64,000 nucleotides of DNA from Antilocapra americana (Eukaryota > Chordata > Mammalia > Artiodactyla > Antilocapridae). Position 1 is the stretch's first letter. Every line of letters starts with the position of its first letter. The position numbers and the translations under genes were made by a program. The stretch spans positions 32,549,840-32,613,839 of the forward strand of contig ML660201.1 in NCBI GenBank assembly GCA_007570785.1. The letters run 5' to 3'. Positions 38,580 to 51,200 of this stretch are shown here, piece after piece. Below the pieces are notes generated by a model. The model did no database searches. It was not told where the DNA came from and saw only the letters and a list, made by a program, of their open reading frames with translations.

Positions 38580-39000
38580 ACGTTGTGGACCAGGCATTTT
38601 CTAGGCTCTGGGAATGAACACAGATCATTCACAAACAAATTCCATTACCTTTTTATTCGACAGGAAGGAGAAAGGGGGCAGAAATATTCAGACGAGCAAG
38701 AGAATATCATCCAGAGAGAAGTGCTGTGAGGAAACTGGATGAAGTGGTGTGGGAGTGACAAAGGAGTAGGGCTGATAGGGCTGCTTTCAATTAGGTGATA
38801 AGATTTGAGTGACCGCAAGGAAGGAAACAGCATTCCAGGGACAAGGGACAGTTAATGCCAAGGCCCCAAGAAGGAACTGGGATGGGGGACAGTGTGGCTG
38901 AAGAAAGGTGAGCAAGGGGAGTGGTGATGAGCTTCAGCGACCAGCAGCCAGGGTCTGGAATTCAGATTTTATTTTCTGTGTGATGTCTGGTTTTAGAAAT
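38580..39000. repeat. L2-like LINE remnant
   Basis: 'ttctaggctctgggaatgaac', 'aagtggtgtgggagtgac', 'ggaaacagcattccaggg' and 'aatgccaaggccccaagaag' follow the L2 3' pattern. Confidence 0.55.
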
Positions 39001-39242
39001 GCAAGGATGAGATCTCGTTAACATTTTAAACAGTCCCTTTGGCATATTTGTGGAGAATATATTTTAGAAGAACTGGTGTGGAAGGGGAGACCCAGTAGGG
39101 CCATTGTGGTGGTTGGAGAAGGGTGTTTGCAGTGTAAACCCTTGTGATGGCCGTGGAGACAGAGAGAAGTTGGGGGTGGGGGGTGTTGTTGAGGAGTGTT
39201 CAGGAGAGTTGATAGCACTGCGTCGGTTGACTCAGGATAAGG

Positions 39243-39414
39243 GTTGACAAACTGTCTCTGAGGGACCAGATGGTCAGCATTTTCACCTTGTGGGCCACAT
39301 ACTCGCTGTTGCCACTACTCTCCTCTGTGCTTGTAGCAGATGATGTGAACACAAAGGGATTGGTTGTGTTTCAAGAAAACATTATTTGGTCCTGCGGCTA
39401 CAGTTTGCTGAGCC
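39243..39414. mobile_element. hAT-type DNA transposon relic
   Basis: It begins 'gttgacaaactgtctctg' and ends 'ctacagtttgctgagccc', which are imperfect inverted ends. The interior 'ttttcaccttgtgggccac' matches the family seen at 20001-20284. Confidence 0.5.
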
Positions 39415-39849
39415 CTGCTGAGGAAGGAAAGGAGAGGAGAGGAGCCAGGAATGACCCCCAAGTTTCTTGCTGGGACAGGTGGATAGACGGGGGCGCCATT
39501 TGGTGAGATTTGACTACTGAGGTAGGAGTGGTTGGGCCTTGAACTCACACATCAAGGGTGCCTTCTCAGACATGGTAATTGTGAAATGCCCTTCTGACAT
39601 CCAAGTGGAGCAGAAACACAGTTGTTTGGGGCCTGGAATTCATTACTGGCAAGTTAGGGCAGGAGAGGTAAACATTTATGAGCCATTATCTTAAATTTGC
39701 TGTATACCACAAGCTGCGGCCTGTTACTAGATCCTGAAATTACTGTACTGGGCTATGACCAGTGTTTTTTTCAAAAGCAAAATAAAACTAACAATAATAA
39801 TATGTCTTCCTCAGTAAAGACAAGCGCATGTCATGAAACTTTGACTTAT

Positions 39850-39905
39850 ATGTGTGCGTACACATATATACACTCACATACGAACACATGCATGTATATA
39901 ATGTG
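39850..39905. repeat. TA/CA/CATA-rich simple repeat
   Basis: Alternating 'tgtgtgcgtacacatatata' and related units form a degenerate purine-pyrimidine tract. Confidence 0.65.
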
Positions 39906-40960
39906 TGAATCTGTTACCAAGTGCATTTCTCACTGTGGACTGTGTTCACTACCATTTATCAAACACACATGTAAATAGTATATAGAGCCATGAGGATGAG
40001 TGAAATTGCTTAGGGAAAGAGTAGAAAGAAGAGAAAGAGCCAGGACAGAGGCCTGGGGCACATCATCCTGCAGGGATCAAGCTGAGGAAGAGGGACTGGT
40101 AACGGAGATTATCATGGAGCATCCAGTGCAAACAGGAAATGTGGTGTTATGAGTCCCTGAGAAGAAAGTATCTCAAATGTATTCCTTCCTCATCAGGAAG
40201 TGGAGGCATATGAAGGTGGAAACATTGTGTGTGGCATTGGTCGTCTCTGAGAGCAGAGTTCATGATGCATCTATAAGCAGCAGCCTGGAGTGGGGCATAG
40301 AAGGCAGGAGTGGGTTGGGGATTTGATCAAGTCCAAGAATTCTCCCTGTGAAATGGAGCAGAGAAAAGAGCTACTGGCTAGAGAGGTCGAGAGGGCTGTG
40401 CAGTTGAGAGAATTTGCTTTGGTTTTTCACATGGGAGACAGTGCAACATTCTAGTATGTCAATAGAAGCAACCCAGAAGACAGAGAAACTGGAGATGCAG
40501 AGGAGGAAGGGGCATCATTGTAGAAGCGAGGGCTTTAAAAAGGGAAGGAAGTAGGACCCAGTGTAAGGGGGGAGGTTGGCCTTTGGAACAGTGTTTGTAA
40601 ATTGCAGAAAGCAGAACTAGATTTGGTGACTCCCTTTTCTCCTAAAATTAAGCTATTGAAATTTCTGCATATTTGAGGTTATATGTTATAGCTGTTCTTC
40701 CTCTCTGTTTCGCATCCTTGTTCTAAACTGGTGACAAGCATTTTTCCAGTTGACCCGTTCCTGGTGTAATCAAGGTCTGAGTGAATTCCATGTGCACAGC
40801 CCTAGGATAAGGGGAGAGGAAACAAGGTACCCACAACCCAGATACAGAGACAAGACTAACCCGTGAATGTAACCAGCAGTACTCTGTAGTCTCAATCCGT
40901 GCGTACAGATTTGGATAAGAGGTGCATCAAGGAGGAAAGGGGCGACAGTGGCACATTTTA

Positions 40961-40984
40961 TTTTATTTATTTATTTATTTTTTT
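40961..40984 (-). mobile_element. Tail-only retrotransposon insertion with 14-bp target duplication
   Basis: A 24-nt T-rich stretch of TTTA units and a T run is bracketed by a perfect direct repeat, AGTGGCACATTTTA, at 40947-40960 and 40985-40998. The TAAA-type tail resembles CHR tails in this window. The element body is absent, as expected if reverse transcription stopped within the tail. Slippage duplication is the alternative. Confidence 0.7.
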
Positions 40985-41018
40985 AGTGGCACATTTTAAA
41001 TGACATGAAGCCACAGCG

Positions 41019-41475
41019 GAGTGTCTCAACCTCAGTACTGTTGATATTTAGGGTCAGATTATTTTTTTAATTTTTATTGGAGTTTAGTTGATTTATAATA
41101 TGGTGTTACTTTCAGGTGTACAGCTAAGTGACTTGGTTATACAAGCGTCTATGAGTCTTTTCCCATATAAACCATTATAGAGTATGGAGTAGAGTTCCCT
41201 ATGGTATACAGTAGGTCTTTATTAGTTATCTGTTTTGTATATAGTAGTGTGTATATATCAATTCCAGTCTCCTAATCCCCGCCCCCCACACACACACTTA
41301 GGGCCAGATAATTGTTACCGGGGTTCATCCTTGCATTGCAGGATGTTGAACAACTTCCCTGGTCTCTGCCCAGTGGTGTACCTGCCTCCACATTCCCTCC
41401 CTGAATGTCTTCAGACATTGACAAATGACCCCTGGGTGGGAATGGGACAAAATTACCATTTACTGAGAACTACTA
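41019..41475. mobile_element. hAT-Charlie-like DNA transposon relic, split by an L1 piece
   Basis: The left part 41019-41059 ('gtgtctcaacctcagtactg') and right part 41298-41475 ('gccagataattgttaccg', 'gcaggatgttgaacaacttcc', 'cttcagacattgacaaatgac', 'tactgagaactactag') join into one element of the class also found at 21490-21650 and 43484-43668. Confidence 0.6.
41060..41297 (-). mobile_element. L1 3' end, antisense, with 12-bp target duplication
   Basis: The T-rich lead at 41060-41080 is the reversed tail. It is followed by 'ttggagtttagttgatttat'-type L1 3' UTR sequence, 'gtgttactttcaggtgtac' and 'agagttccctatggtatac'. The flanks are TTAGGGTCAGAT (41048-41059) and TTAGGGCCAGAT (41298-41309), with one mismatch. 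Confidence 0.82.
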
Positions 41476-42980
41476 GACTGGAACTTTGAAGTTCTGAAGG
41501 ATTGAGAGTTGTGAATGGGTGGTCCATGGGTAGTATTTGGCATGACCCAGTCATATATTTTTTGGTAGTCTCTTTAAAAACTATTTTTAAATTTACATAC
41601 ATGCCTTTGGTTGGTGCCAACAATTCCACTTTGCCACGGCCTGCCATTTCCTTTTATATACCACCTGGCCTCACACGCTGCTGTGCACTTCCTGCCCATT
41701 GCTCGTATATAGTGGACGTTGAGGCCCCCAGACAGCATGTGTGCAGGCACTGTGAGAAGGACCTGTTTGCTAGGAATTTCTTTTTACCGTCCTTATCTCA
41801 AAATTTCAGGAACTGGCTGCTTTTGTTTTCTTTTGGATTTAATTTATACTCTTTTTTGTAACAAAAGAAAGATGACATCCTCAAATTTTTTTTTTTCTTG
41901 ACGTTGAAGTTTATTTTCTCCCTTTACTTTGGTTCTATATGAATATTAATTAGTGATCACCTCCTTGGGATGGAGGCTGTGGTGTGAGAGGCATCTGATA
42001 CGAGGAACATTATTATGTTTCTTTTTATTACTATTCTCCCTTATTTGATACTAGTTTTGTAACCTCACTTCATTAAGCTTCTCTTTATTGGAAGAGGTAT
42101 CTTCCTAGCCTTTCCTCTAAGCATTTTGCCATTCAGAACATTTTCAAAACAGGTATTGAGGCAGAGAGCTTACTCAGGGTAATATTTTTCTGCCTTCCTT
42201 CATTTTCCTTAAATCACACGTTCTTTACCACCCTCTGGAGTTAAGTGTCTGCTATGGTTTTCATTGAGTCTGTCTTTGCATTGCACCTGCAAATTTTAAA
42301 ACATTCCCCAACTTGTATCCTGCTTGGTATTTCACAATGTTTGTATTCCTGCTCAAAGATTAGTCATGTCCTTCATTTATGAACATAATCCTTTTTGGTT
42401 CTGAAATCTTGTTGTTAGAATTTTACCAGCTTTGAAAATAGCACTGGGTCGTTAAAAGTGTTGTTTCCACTGGCAGCATGGAACTTGTCTTTTTTTATGC
42501 CAAGTTGGTACCTGGGTTTATATTATACTCCTGTTTTGTGTGTGTGTGTTTCTAATGTTGATGTTTTTTGTTTCTCACCACATGCAACAAATGCTATTCA
42601 GCCTTTCTTTTGTGCAATGGGCCTTCAGCACTGTGATTATCTCATACTATAGATGATACATGCAAGTAAACATCTAAAATACAGTGTGGTTAATCATATC
42701 CTCTCCATTTCCTTATGCTCAGTTCTTTTTCTAGAAATTGCATTTAGCATTTTACCTTTGCCATGAAAACTTCTCATATCCTATTTTTGTAATTTTAACA
42801 TTTGAGGCAGAGTTATTCAAAAGATCCTTTTGCACTGTATCTTAGAGTAGCAGTCATAATAGCTAGGAAACTGCAGCGTGGAGCAATTTTAAGATCCTGT
42901 AATAGAAGGAATTCCTTTCCGTCTCAGGTGTTGGGTATCAGCACGCCTTATTCAGCCACCTGTTTTGTTTTGCCTTTTAA

Positions 42981-43116
42981 TATTGTTTATTTATTTATTT
43001 GGCTGTGCCAGGTCTTAGCTGTGGCCTGTGTAATCTAGTTCTCTGACGAGGGATCAAACCCAGGGCCCCTGCATTGGGAGCACAAAGTCTTAGCCACTGG
43101 ACCACCAGGGAAGTAC
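42981..43116 (-). mobile_element. CHR-type SINE, antisense
   Basis: 'tattgtttatttatttatttgg' is the reversed tail, then 'gctgtggcctgtgtaatctag', 'gggatcaaacccagggcccc' and 'gccactggaccaccagggaag'. Confidence 0.9.
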
Positions 43117-43483
43117 CTTCTGTTTTTATTAGATGTTTATCTTAACAGTTGATATGTTAAGGAACCCATCAAAAAAAACCCTGTATTTTAAAAATCTTTC
43201 TTATAGTTGCATAATACAAATCAGTTTATTTTAGTCATTTGGAGACAGTTGGAATTAGATCTATTCTTCCTGAGATATTTATATTGTTTCTAAACTGAAA
43301 AATGTTCTCTGTGATTACTTTTGCCATAGATACCAATGACCAAAGTGGGAAATGTTTGTGTTGGAAAAATAATAACAATGCCCATGAATTCATGGATTCT
43401 TTGTTTATGTAGTTTGCCCCTGCAAAATAACTGTCACTTTGACTTTGGTGATGAAACAGGAAGGCGTAGTTATTTTTTATCCC

Positions 43484-43668
43484 AGAGTTTCTCAAACTGG
43501 GCCCTGTTGATATCATGGACCGAGCAATTCTTTGTTGGGGGGCTGCCCTGTGCATCATGGGATGTGTCACAGCATCCGTTGCCTCTGCCCTCTAGATGCC
43601 AGCAGCACTCTCCTCCTCCCCAACAATGATACCTAACATTGTATTCAGACATGGCCAATGTCCCCTGA
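43484..43668. mobile_element. hAT-Charlie-like DNA transposon relic
   Basis: 'gagtttctcaaactgggcc', 'attctttgttggggggctgc', 'tctagatgccagcagcactc' and 'acatggccaatgtcccctg' are in the same order as in the two related copies. Confidence 0.6.
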
Positions 43669-45369
43669 ATGGCAGTAGCAACCTGGAATGACACTCCTTA
43701 GACACCCTTTGTTTTTACTTCTTAGAAATGGTGTCTTTTTTTTTTTTTAAGATGTAAATGGAATTAGTTTATGGATTTTTGTGTGTTGAATTTGGATGGA
43801 AGACAGTTCATGGGAGAAGTACCCCTTCCTTCTCAATTTTTACTAAGAAAAAAAAAAAAAACTGCCAAAATCCAATAGGAGAGGGAGCAAAAGGATTCCA
43901 GCATTTGATCTCCACCATAAGAAATGTGTTGAGTACCTTCTTCATTGTAAATGCTTACTGGGGGATCATCTGTGTCATTTCCAATATGAATTTATGTTAC
44001 TTTTCCTTGCCATAAATGCAATGTACTTCTTGAAGGCAAATGCCCTGTTGTACATCTTGTTCCCAGCTGAAATATTTTATTAAAAGGACTTGCAGTCCTT
44101 GAATTTCCCTGCATCTTAAATGTACTTGACCTATAAAAGTTCTTTCTAATTGAGATTCATCCTGAGTGGAACATTGTATGTGTTGGGGTATGTGTGGGTG
44201 AAACCGATTCCCATATTCTGCCTTTAAGCAAATCCAATTGGCAAAATGAGTATTGACTCACTGAAACCTGCAATCTAATAGTTGAACAAAGCATGAGCGT
44301 CTTCTGCTTCCCATAGCCATATGAAGCAGCGATCATTAGAAATTGACAAAATCAAGGTAACAGCTTATTTCCCTCTGTAATTCACATAATCACTTAGACC
44401 AGGGCAGATATTGTTTCAGCGAGAGGATTTTGAAGACATTAAATATCTCCATGGGAGAAGAATGGGGCTGCTCATCATATATCCTTTGCTCTTTGGAAAA
44501 ACATGACCCGTTAGTAAATGGCTCTTTGGGTCTGACTGCCAGGCACTTTGAATAATGCAGTGCTATCGGACTCATAAGTTGGATCTCCTTGCCATTGTTA
44601 ACCATGACCCATGCTTTTCAAAAGCTAATATGATTTTCTAAATTTAAGAGACTGGAGTCAGATTTGATACAGTGCCAGGGGTGGCTTCCGTCGCAATTAA
44701 GCAGTTTGGTAATGAAGTTAATTGAAATGGCTGAATAATAGATGCCCTTACAGAGCAGACGGGAAAATTGCCCTCCTATTTGGCAAAAGTACACTGTGAC
44801 AGAAAAGTGATTGTCACACCCAATAAAGGCTGTTAAAACTGCTCAAGAGATTCTTAGATTTGACTGAAATAGTTTTCATCCTCCTGTGTTTGCCTTTTGT
44901 CGGGAAGGGTGAAGCATTTGGAGCTTTCTAACTCAGTGTTGTCATAAGAAGTTGCTTTTCTAAGGAAAGGTATGAAGGTGTCCTTAACTGAAAATGTGTT
45001 TAGATTCTCCAAGAGTCCCTGAGAACACACTCCTTTGCTGAGACCAATAACTGTCAGGCTCGGGGTTGCTTTGTGAGCCTCCCTTTAACTCTGGGACTTG
45101 AGCGATTCCCATTTGTTGTGATAAGGAATTTAGAACACAAGGTGGCACAGTGGGACCTTGCTCTCCGCGCAAAGGGGGGCAGCGCTGAGTCAGGCTGAGC
45201 CTGGCCGCTCACCAGTAAATCAAGGAGCAGCCCGAGGATCAAGAGCTGTTAAGCAGTCACAGCAGTGATGATGGTGATCATAAGAAAAGCCAAGTTGCCC
45301 TGCCCTTTGCCTCATCAGCTCTTCTTGCAACCCTCAAGACACAAACTCACTTTCTGAGTTCCCCAAAAT

Positions 45370-45850
45370 CATGCGTTCATTCCAAAGATACTTGCTGAAC
45401 TGGGACCAGATACCCTCAAGGGCTAGGGGACTAACTTTAGTATAACATGCAAAATCCCTGAAACTGAGATGGTAATAAACAATATAAGCAGTAAACACAT
45501 AAATATATAAGTCACAGGGTCTGTGAAAACAAACTGAGGTATGTGAATATAGTGAGATAAGAAAGATCTTTTCTTCTGTTGGCCAGGATTCCTGAATGGC
45601 TTCTCTGAGGAAGTGACATTGGAGGAGAGCCCTGAGTAATGGGAAAAAGCTGCCCCATGTAGATCTGCAGGAACAGTGTTCCAGACAGGGAACAGCCAGT
45701 GAAAGTGCCCAGAGGAATGAAAGGGAAGAGCCCAGAAGTGGAGGCAGTGCCCCTCTGGCTGGGGTACATGGTCGAGGGGAAGAGTGGTGGGATTTAAGGA
45801 GGCAGGCAGGCTCAGAGCGAGGAAGGCTTCGTGGGACACAGAAAGAATTT
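45370..45850. repeat. L2 LINE remnant
   Basis: 'gttcattccaaagatacttgc', 'aaacacataaatatataagtc', 'ggcttctctgaggaagtgac', 'gtgttccagacagggaacagcc' and 'agaggaatgaaagggaagagc' are the classic L2 3' motif series. The 152-codon antisense open frame at 45423-45881 lies entirely in it and is not a gene. Confidence 0.65.
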
Positions 45851-47457
45851 GTGTTTTGTTGAAACTGTATTGGGAAGCCACAAGGATGTGTAGTCAGGAG
45901 TCCATGTAATCTGATTTATGCTGTAGACAGATGTCTCTGGTCTCTTTGTGGACAATGCATAAACGTGGATGAAGAATAAAACAGAGGGACCAGGCTCTTG
46001 CAGTCACACAGGCAAGAAAAGGTGGCAGCAGTAGAGATGGACAGATATTTCAGAATACATTTAGGAGATGGACATCATAAGAAAGATAAATAAGCCTCAA
46101 GAAGGGCCTCAAATTTTAGAGGTTTGAGGTCTAGTAAGGTTAAGACTGGGGATACCCTCCTAGATCTCATACCTGATCCTGTGTCCAGCTTACGTTGCTG
46201 AAAATAGGCAGCCAGGATAAGAATCATCCCCAAGATCGGTAATCCTGAAGAAAAAGATTCTGGCATGTATTTTTTTTTTTAACCTAGAAACATCTCAGCA
46301 CCAATTACAGTGCTATTTGTGATAGGTTTCCCTTTGGGCGAGTGACCTTAATTTAAAATAAGGACCCACACAGCATCCTGTTTTTCACCCCAGGAAAGGA
46401 ATCCTTATCAGTTTTTTCTTTCAGTGAGCTGTTTTGGGCTATTGTTTCATGATTCCCCCATACACCTTATGCAGCTAAAAGTTAACTTTGGAGGCACTGC
46501 CCTGGAGACAAGTTTTCTCTCCTATCCCTTGGAGACCTTGATGAACTATTAGTAAGGAGAATGGGTGTAACAGGGCCAACGTTAAGCATTTGCTCAACAA
46601 GTATTTCAGATTTGAAATATAGGTGGTAGGAAAGCCAGCTGGGTAGTCCTCCTTGGAGGCAGAAGCATTTGTAAACTACAGTAAGATCTTATGCCCAAAT
46701 ACCCATATTAGAAACATTTCCAATCCACATTGAGAGGTTTCCTGGAACCACTTGAAAAACTGGGTTAATTCCATTCTTTTAAATAGATCTTGGTAGGAAT
46801 ATTCCCTAGAGAAGAAAGATTGGTCCCCATAGTACACCATGAGCAATTAGTGGACTTTTCAAGTTGACTGTTTAGTTACTTTTCTTTTCCTACCTGGAGA
46901 GATGATGCCACAACCCACTCTCCTTCTCACTCTATCTGTTTTTTTTCTTTGTTTGTTTTTTGTTTTCTTGTTGTTTTCCCAACAACAACAAAAATCTGTT
47001 ATCAAGTAGTGTCAGAATGCATTTTCAAGCTAGAAAAAAGCAGAAACTTTTAAAAGTATATCGCAGGACTTGGTGTCCAGCCAACCTATTAGTTATGTAA
47101 CTTAAAAGACTGGCTTCATTGCCTTCATATCAGAGACACATATTATTACATTTTAGCATGTGTAGCTTTAGATGGCCAATGATTTCCATACTGTGACTTG
47201 GAGTAAAATATCACAGACATCTTAAGAATTTGATTGACCATACATGGACTCTCATGCTGTTTGTAGAAAGGAAACTCTTTCTAGATTCACATTACAATTA
47301 TGGGTGCAAGATACCTCTACCCATTGACCTATAGGTTGATAGTCATATATTCCATAAAGCTATATGCCAAATTTGCTATGAGTACATTTTGATGCACACA
47401 CATTGTCATTCTAATCACTTCATGATGGGTTACACCAAATAGATGAAGCACCTTTAA

Positions 47458-47640
47458 ATGAGACTGTCCAGTTCAGTGTTTAAAAGCATAAACTTGGCAT
47501 TAGACCACTGCTCACCTAACTGTATGACCTTGGCCATGTTATTTACCCATCAATGTCTCACTTTTCTCATCTGTAATAATAGGGATGCTATTAGTACTTG
47601 GACAGCAGTTATGAAGAATAAGTGTATGTCAGAGGCAAGC
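47458..47640 (+). repeat. MIR SINE remnant
   Basis: 'tgtttaaaagcataaac', 'ctaactgtatgaccttggcc', 'caatgtctcacttttctc' and 'atctgtaataatagggatgc' are MIR segments in order. Confidence 0.7.
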
Positions 47641-48740
47641 TCTCAGTTGTTGTTATTTTTGCATTTAGCCCTTGCTTTTGAAGACCTCCTTTTTGTTTAT
47701 TTCTAAACAAATGAGAAGCTGAGTCAATGACCCTTCAAGGTGTTTTTCATATTTTCAAAAGTCAACAGTAGGACTATCCATGTTACTTCAGTGACAATCT
47801 ATCTGAAGTGACCATTTATCTTTCAAGAATTGCATGAGGACAATCCATCCATCTTACCCAGATTTTGGAGCAGCTCAGAGTATTATTGACTCTGGGTCTT
47901 TCCTCACCTGTGCCAGTTCAAGGCTTATGACTTTGAGGTGAAAGGCTCTGTAAACCATTAGCAATCACCAGCCTTGCAAGCCATTTATTTCTCTTCAGGA
48001 CACATTTATTAGGCTATATGTACTGTGTAATTGAAGCGGACTTCTCCGTAGCTGTAAAGCTGTGCAACTGTATTCTTAATCTTGTTAACAAAATGCCACC
48101 TGACACAGCACTGGGTGCTCCCTTAGTCCATACATCGAAAGTCTAAGCATCTCTTTAAATTATGATGGTCATAATATTTCATAATGACCATTATGAGTTC
48201 CCCAAAGGAAAGAATGTTTTCATCTTTTTAGAGACATTGAGTCTGATGCTCCTGTTCTTGGCAGCTGGTATCATATTTGCATTGAAAAATTATGCTGCAG
48301 GGTTGACGATGGTATTTGGCTAGAAGAAGGAGAAAAAAATCAAACATACCTAAATTAGGACCATTTTTCATTTTGCTTTATGGATTCAGTTTTGTGATAT
48401 ATTGTGTTTGTAAGGTCTTTCAATGAAAATGTATTCTAGTTTTAAACTTGGCAATGAGTTTATGCTGCACACTAACTTGGTTTGAAGGGAAGGTAACTTT
48501 TTTTTTTTTAAAAGGGCCATCATTATTATTCAATCAGGAATCAGTTATTGCATGTTGCAACTCTTGACCTCATGTTTAGATGCTTCACTGGTCATTGTCC
48601 CCTCTGCTCCCTTCTTCACATTGGATTTGCTTTTTTCTCTCATACCCCCAAGAGCAATGGAGCTCCCTCTTATCGCAGCACTTAGTACTGACCACATTGC
48701 ATCGTAACTGTTGTTTTGCATCTTTCTCTCTCTCTTTTTT

Positions 48741-48920
48741 AAAAAGTTATTTATTTTTTTTTGGCTGTACTAAGTCTCAGTTGTGGCATGTGGGATCTAG
48801 TTCCCTGACCAGTAATTGAACCCAAGCCCTGTCTTAAAAGAGAAAAAGATGGGACTCCCCTCATGGTCCCCTGCATTGGGAACTCAAGAGACTTAGCCAT
48901 GGGACCTTCAGAGAAGTCCC
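48741..48920 (-). mobile_element. CHR-type SINE, antisense, with internal inverted duplication
   Basis: The reversed tail, 'ttgtggcatgtgggatctag' and 'ccagtaattgaacccaagcc' are normal. At 48829-48870 a segment appears that is the reverse complement of the SINE head plus right flank (48901-48942). Antisense CHR sequence then resumes ('cctgcattgggaactc' to 'cttcagagaagtccc'). Confidence 0.85.
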
Positions 48921-49165
48921 ACCTCTTTCTCTTTTAAGACAGACTATAAACTCATCCAGGTCAGGGCCATGTCTGATTTACCTTTCATGCTTCAGTAGGC
49001 ATTTGGCAGAGCTCAATAAATCTTGCATGGATGAATAGGTACATGGACAGTCTTGTCTCATGATTCAGGTCTTATCTTAAATACTCTCTTTAAGAAAGAG
49101 CTGCTTGGCCATTGAGTATAAACTAGCCATGCATGCCAGGCACTGCATGTTCCATTATCCTGCTT

Positions 49166-49465
49166 AATTTCCTTTTAAAAAAAAAAAAGTTAAGTAATTT
49201 ATTTGTTTATTAGCTGCACTGGGTCTTCATTGCTGCACACCAGCTTTCTCTAGTTCTGGCAAGTGGGGGCTACTCTGTTGCACTGTTCAGGGTTCTCACT
49301 GTGATACTTTCTCGTTGTGGACCATGGTCTAGAGCACAGACTCAGTAGTTGTGGCATATGGGCTTAGCTGCCCCAAGGCCTGTGGAATCTTCCCAGACGA
49401 GGGATTAAACCCGTGTTCCCTGCATTGGCAGGAAGGTTCTTATTCACTGACCACAAGGGAAGCCC
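49166..49465 (-). mobile_element. CHR-type SINE, long form, antisense, with target duplication
   Basis: 'ctgcactgggtcttcattgc', 'ctcagtagttgtggcatatggg', 'cccagacgagggattaaaccc' and 'gaccacaagggaagccc' are clear. TATCCTGCTT at 49156-49165 recurs at 49466-49475. Confidence 0.9.
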
Positions 49466-50789
49466 TATCCTGCTTCACTTTCTTCACCGAAATTATCACT
49501 CTGAAATTATTTGTGAAATTTTTTTTTTTCTATTTTCCCACAGAATGTGAACACTGCGAAAACAGTTTCAGTTCGGTGTTCTATCTCATGCCAGCTCTTG
49601 GCACATAGCAGGCCCTTAAACCAGTTTGCTTAAATGAGTGAGTGCATTTTCCCTAATTTCCTTCTTACCTTTAGCGAAAAAAGTCAGGGCACATTGTACC
49701 TACCTTTTTCAGTATTCTGGACTGTCCTTATTAGTATTTCACTGGTAAGGTGAAGGCAAATTAAATTTGTTTTGTGGTTTATATATTATGTATTGAACAA
49801 AACAAACGAAATACTAATTGGTAGAGAATGGTGCAGATGGCTTTTTTCCAGAAAGGTTACTGGCCATTAATGTTAATTGTTCAGAGCCATTGGTTTGCGA
49901 TCTAATAATCATCAATTCTATATTGCCAGGAACATCACAAAGTTTCTCACTCTCTTTGTCCTGCATCTCTTCCCATCTGTATCTTACTGATCTCTTGCTA
50001 TTTGGATCCATCAGCATACTCCGCCATCTTCCAAAAAAACGTTACCTACTAGTTTCATAATTTTTTCATGCAGCAGCATTTTTGCTGATAAATATTAGTG
50101 TTCTTGTGTGTTCTTTAATGCAGTATTTCTTCTCAAATTTTTTTTAGGAGAGATAAAGATCTGTGCCCTTCAGATCTTCCCAAGAAAGGAGAGGGAAGCA
50201 GTGAAACCTTCCCCCCTTTCTGCTTGATTCTTCTCATTATCCCCTCTATTTGCAGATGAAATATTTTGCATACCCTGTTCTTAGAGACACACACTCAGCA
50301 GAAATGAACTTCATTCTAGCTAGGAATCGCTTCCAACACCATAGTCATGTGCTTGAACAAGATGATTTAACCTGCAGATCATATACCCCAACAGAAGGGG
50401 CTTTTCAAGCTCCCTGGTCAAGGTTTCAGAGGCTCCTTGAATTTGTATGCAAAACTGTGTGCTTCTCTGCAGCTTTGCTTCAGAAAGGCTCTCACAGCTT
50501 TGTATCCCATTTTCAATCGAGGCCATGGCCCATAATTTAGCAGTACAGACGCTTGAGTAGAAATGGCATCATTGAATCAAAAGAGAGCTAAAACGAACTC
50601 CAGTTATTTTTTAATCTATCAGTGCACTAAAGCCAGTAGGTATATCCCACTGTCCAAGTGCATTCAGTGTTGCTATAATGTTCAATAAAAGTTAACTGTT
50701 TATGATTCTAGTTGTAGTGTATGTAAATTCTTGGAAAATACCAAAAGTAAGAATTCTTATTCTTATGGCTGCTAAGTCATCCTAGCAGT

Positions 50790-51200
50790 CTGGAAGAATA
50801 TTTTAATACATCTTTCTGTAGTTTTGGGATGTATGATGTATGTGTGTGATATAACATTTTTTAAAAATGAATTTATATTGTCTGGCATGTTTTAATCTGC
50901 TTTTCATGTCTTGTGTCATTACCATTTTCCCATGTTGCTCAATAGTCTTCACTTTTACAATCTATTCATTTTTAATGCATTCATAATTTTCATCTTGTTG
51001 ATATAACAGTATGCTTGCTCATTCCTCAGTTCTTGGAAGTTCAATTTGTTTCCATTTCTGCCTTCTTTAAATAACACTGTGTGGAACATCTTTTCTATAT
51101 ATATCTGTGTGAGACTCTCTTTGTGTTCCCTTGATACAAATCCTAATGATAAGTTTACTGAGTTAAAGTCAGTTGTAATCTTTGAATCCTGCATTTAGCA
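50790..51200. repeat. Possible ancient LINE 3'-UTR-like sequence
   Basis: 'ttcccatgttgctcaatag', 'tttttaatgcattcataat' and 'ataacactgtgtggaacatc' then 'ttactgagttaaagtcag' resemble an old LINE 3' region. No family is assigned. Confidence 0.4.

Noticed and set aside
45423..45881. 152-codon antisense open frame
   Set aside because: It lies wholly in an L2 remnant and has no protein resemblance.
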